From Spongiimicrobium salis (GTDB taxonomy: Bacteria; Bacteroidota; Bacteroidia; Flavobacteriales; Flavobacteriaceae): 64,000 bases of DNA. Each line of letters opens with the position of its first letter. Positions within the stretch are counted from its first letter, which is position 1. The notes under the pieces were generated by a model. The model did not search any database and was not told the DNA's origin. It saw only the letters and a list, made by a program, of their open reading frames with translations. The stretch lies in NCBI RefSeq assembly GCF_043678055.1, contig NZ_JBHEQA010000001.1:992001-1056000 (forward strand), in the 5' to 3' direction. This document shows positions 62,573 through 64,000 of the stretch, piece after piece. Position numbers and translations under genes: made by a program.

Positions 62573-64000
62573 ATGAAAATGAGATGTTTGAATATGTTTT
62601 TTGCCCTATTTATTTTTTGTTTAGGGTATGGACAAAGCTCTCCAAACTCAATTCCGGATTCTCTTAAAAGTAAGAGTTACGAATATTTTATTGATCAAAC
62701 AAGGGAAGCACTTACTATAGAAAATCAGGAGCTTGCACTATATTATATACAAACTTTATTAAATAAAGCAAAAAAGTACAACAACTTGAAATATACGGTT
62801 CAAGGATATTATTATTTATATTTTCTTAATGAGAATCCGAAAATCGCAATTCATTATATAGACAGTGCTTTAGCTGCTAGCAAAAAAACAGGCTATTCAG
62901 AATTCGATGCATTATTATACTCTGAAAAAGGAGTATTACAATACCAATTTGAAAACTACATACTGGCACTGGATAATTATTTGGAGGCAAAAAAAATAGC
63001 CACTGAAGAAAATCATGAAGATGTATTATTAGATTTGGAATATAGCATTGGTCTCGTACAATTGCGTATTGGCGATATAGATCAAGCCATAAAAAGCTTC
63101 AGGGAATATCATAGACTAGTGCCAAAAGAGAATTTAACAATCTATGAATCTCAATTTTATTTGAGCTCTCTTTATGGCTTGGCTCATTCATTTCAGAAAA
63201 AGAAACAGCTGGATTCCGCTATGTACTACAATCTTTCAACTATAAACAAAGCAATTGAATATGACAATATAGAATATCATAACAAAGCGAGAGTAAATGA
63301 AGCTATAATTGCTCATCACGCTAAGAAATATAAGCAATCCAAAGATAGTATTTTAAAGTATTTACCATTGATAGAAAAATATGAGGATACTCTAGATGTT
63401 GCCTTTACTTACTATTATTTGGGTAAATCCTATGTCGAGTTAAACAAATGGCAAAAGGCCATTCCTCATCTAAAAAAAGTTGATACTTTAATCAAAAGAA
63501 AAAAAGGAGTATTTAAAGAAATAAGAGACAATTACAATCTATTATACAAATATTATAGAAAGAATCAGGATATGGAAAACCAACTGTTTTATTTGGAAAA
63601 ATTAATTGACTTTGATAGAAATTTCTATAATCAAAATCTCTTTTTAAAAAATACACTTTTAACCAAATACGAAAATCCCAAACTCTTTGAAGAGAAAGAG
63701 AATCTTATTGAAAAACTAGAAAAAAGTGGCGATAAAAAATCTATAGCACTTTATATAACGCTTGTTTTCATTGGAGTACTTCTTGTATTAAGCGCATTGA
63801 ACTATCAAAAAAGATTAAAATATAAAAAACGCTTTGAAGCTTTAGTGGAAGATACTACTCATCTACCCCCAGTCTTGGTAAAAAAATCAGTTGTTGAGAA
63901 AAAGGAGGCCTTACAAATTCCGGAAAACATCATTCGCGAAATTCTTGAAAAATTGAATGTATTTGAACAAGAGGAAAAATTTTTAGATACTAAAATTACT
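62573..64000 (+). CDS. TPR membrane regulator of the AraC type (3' end outside window)
   Basis: An open frame from ATG 62573 to the window end, 476 codons seen. It has a signal peptide (to GYGQ), degenerate TPR units, a membrane helix in the last 90 residues (IALYITLVFIGVLLVLSALN), and then a juxtamembrane segment that resembles the one ahead of the helix-turn-helix of the regulator at 15556 (IPENIIREILEKLNVFEQEE versus ISEDTINHIAKCLDQFENEG). The DNA-binding domain lies beyond the window. Clearly a paralogue. Confidence 0.88.
   Translation, partial: MKMRCLNMFFALFIFCLGYGQSSPNSIPDSLKSKSYEYFIDQTREALTIENQELALYYIQTLLNKAKKYNNLKYTVQGYYYLYFLNENPKIAIHYIDSALAASKKTGYSEFDALLYSEKGVLQYQFENYILALDNYLEAKKIATEENHEDVLLDLEYSIGLVQLRIGDIDQAIKSFREYHRLVPKENLTIYESQFYLSSLYGLAHSFQKKKQLDSAMYYNLSTINKAIEYDNIEYHNKARVNEAIIAHHAKKYKQSKDSILKYLPLIEKYEDTLDVAFTYYYLGKSYVELNKWQKAIPHLKKVDTLIKRKKGVFKEIRDNYNLLYKYYRKNQDMENQLFYLEKLIDFDRNFYNQNLFLKNTLLTKYENPKLFEEKENLIEKLEKSGDKKSIALYITLVFIGVLLVLSALNYQKRLKYKKRFEALVEDTTHLPPVLVKKSVVEKKEALQIPENIIREILEKLNVFEQEEKFLDTKIT

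Noticed and set aside
1..64000. CRISPR arrays, rRNA genes, prophage or complete insertion sequences
   Set aside because: No regularly spaced repeats, rRNA stretches, transposase, integrase or phage structural genes were seen.

Overview
The window looks like chromosomal DNA of a marine-type member of the Flavobacteriaceae (Bacteroidota). The signs are: a secreted protein with a C-terminal type IX secretion sorting domain; LytS/LytTR and TPR-AraC regulators typical of the group; an almost complete lack of Shine-Dalgarno sequences; and repeated TAnnTTTG minus-7 promoter elements upstream of starts. The genus cannot be fixed from sequence alone.

Region 1 (1-12.7 kb) is accessory and regulatory. 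It holds a partial zinc alcohol dehydrogenase, a peroxiredoxin-like protein and a Crp-type regulator. A signalling block follows: DUF6624 lipoprotein, ECF sigma factor with a putative anti-sigma factor, small membrane protein, serine hydrolase, unknown exported protein, and a LytS-type kinase with its LytTR regulator. A 65-residue double-glycine-leader, cysteine-rich peptide and a gene remnant lie next to a TlpA-like lipoprotein.

Region 2 (12.9-32.5 kb) mixes an erythromycin-esterase-like fusion protein and a TPR-AraC regulator with housekeeping genes (prs, rplY, pth, ribF, serS, rsmA, mgtE). At 17.45-17.9 kb a tRNA-Leu(CAA) gene is accompanied by a small GIY-YIG nuclease gene and a broken copy of the tRNA 5' half. 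The broken copy carries a 20-bp palindromic insert and sits directly behind a near-consensus promoter.

Region 3 (32.7-41.4 kb) is the most novel part. A TPR/HisKA_2 sensor kinase and a sigma-54-type response regulator bracket an unknown cluster: a small membrane protein, two related proteins of no recognised family, two tandem ECF-like sigma factors and a TauD-like oxygenase. Sigma-54-like promoters (TGGCAT...) precede the kinase, the membrane protein and the first sigma factor. This suggests a two-component, sigma-54-driven regulon that contains its own secondary sigma factors.

Region 4 (41.5-64 kb) contains an AraC regulator, a hydroxyacid dehydrogenase, a LuxR-type regulator with small metabolic genes, an ars-type operon without an arsenite pump, a bifunctional acyltransferase resembling ornithine-lipid synthases, aspartate kinase, fbp, a TerB protein, a class V aminotransferase, mfd, a TlpA-like protein and a second TPR regulator cut off by the window end.
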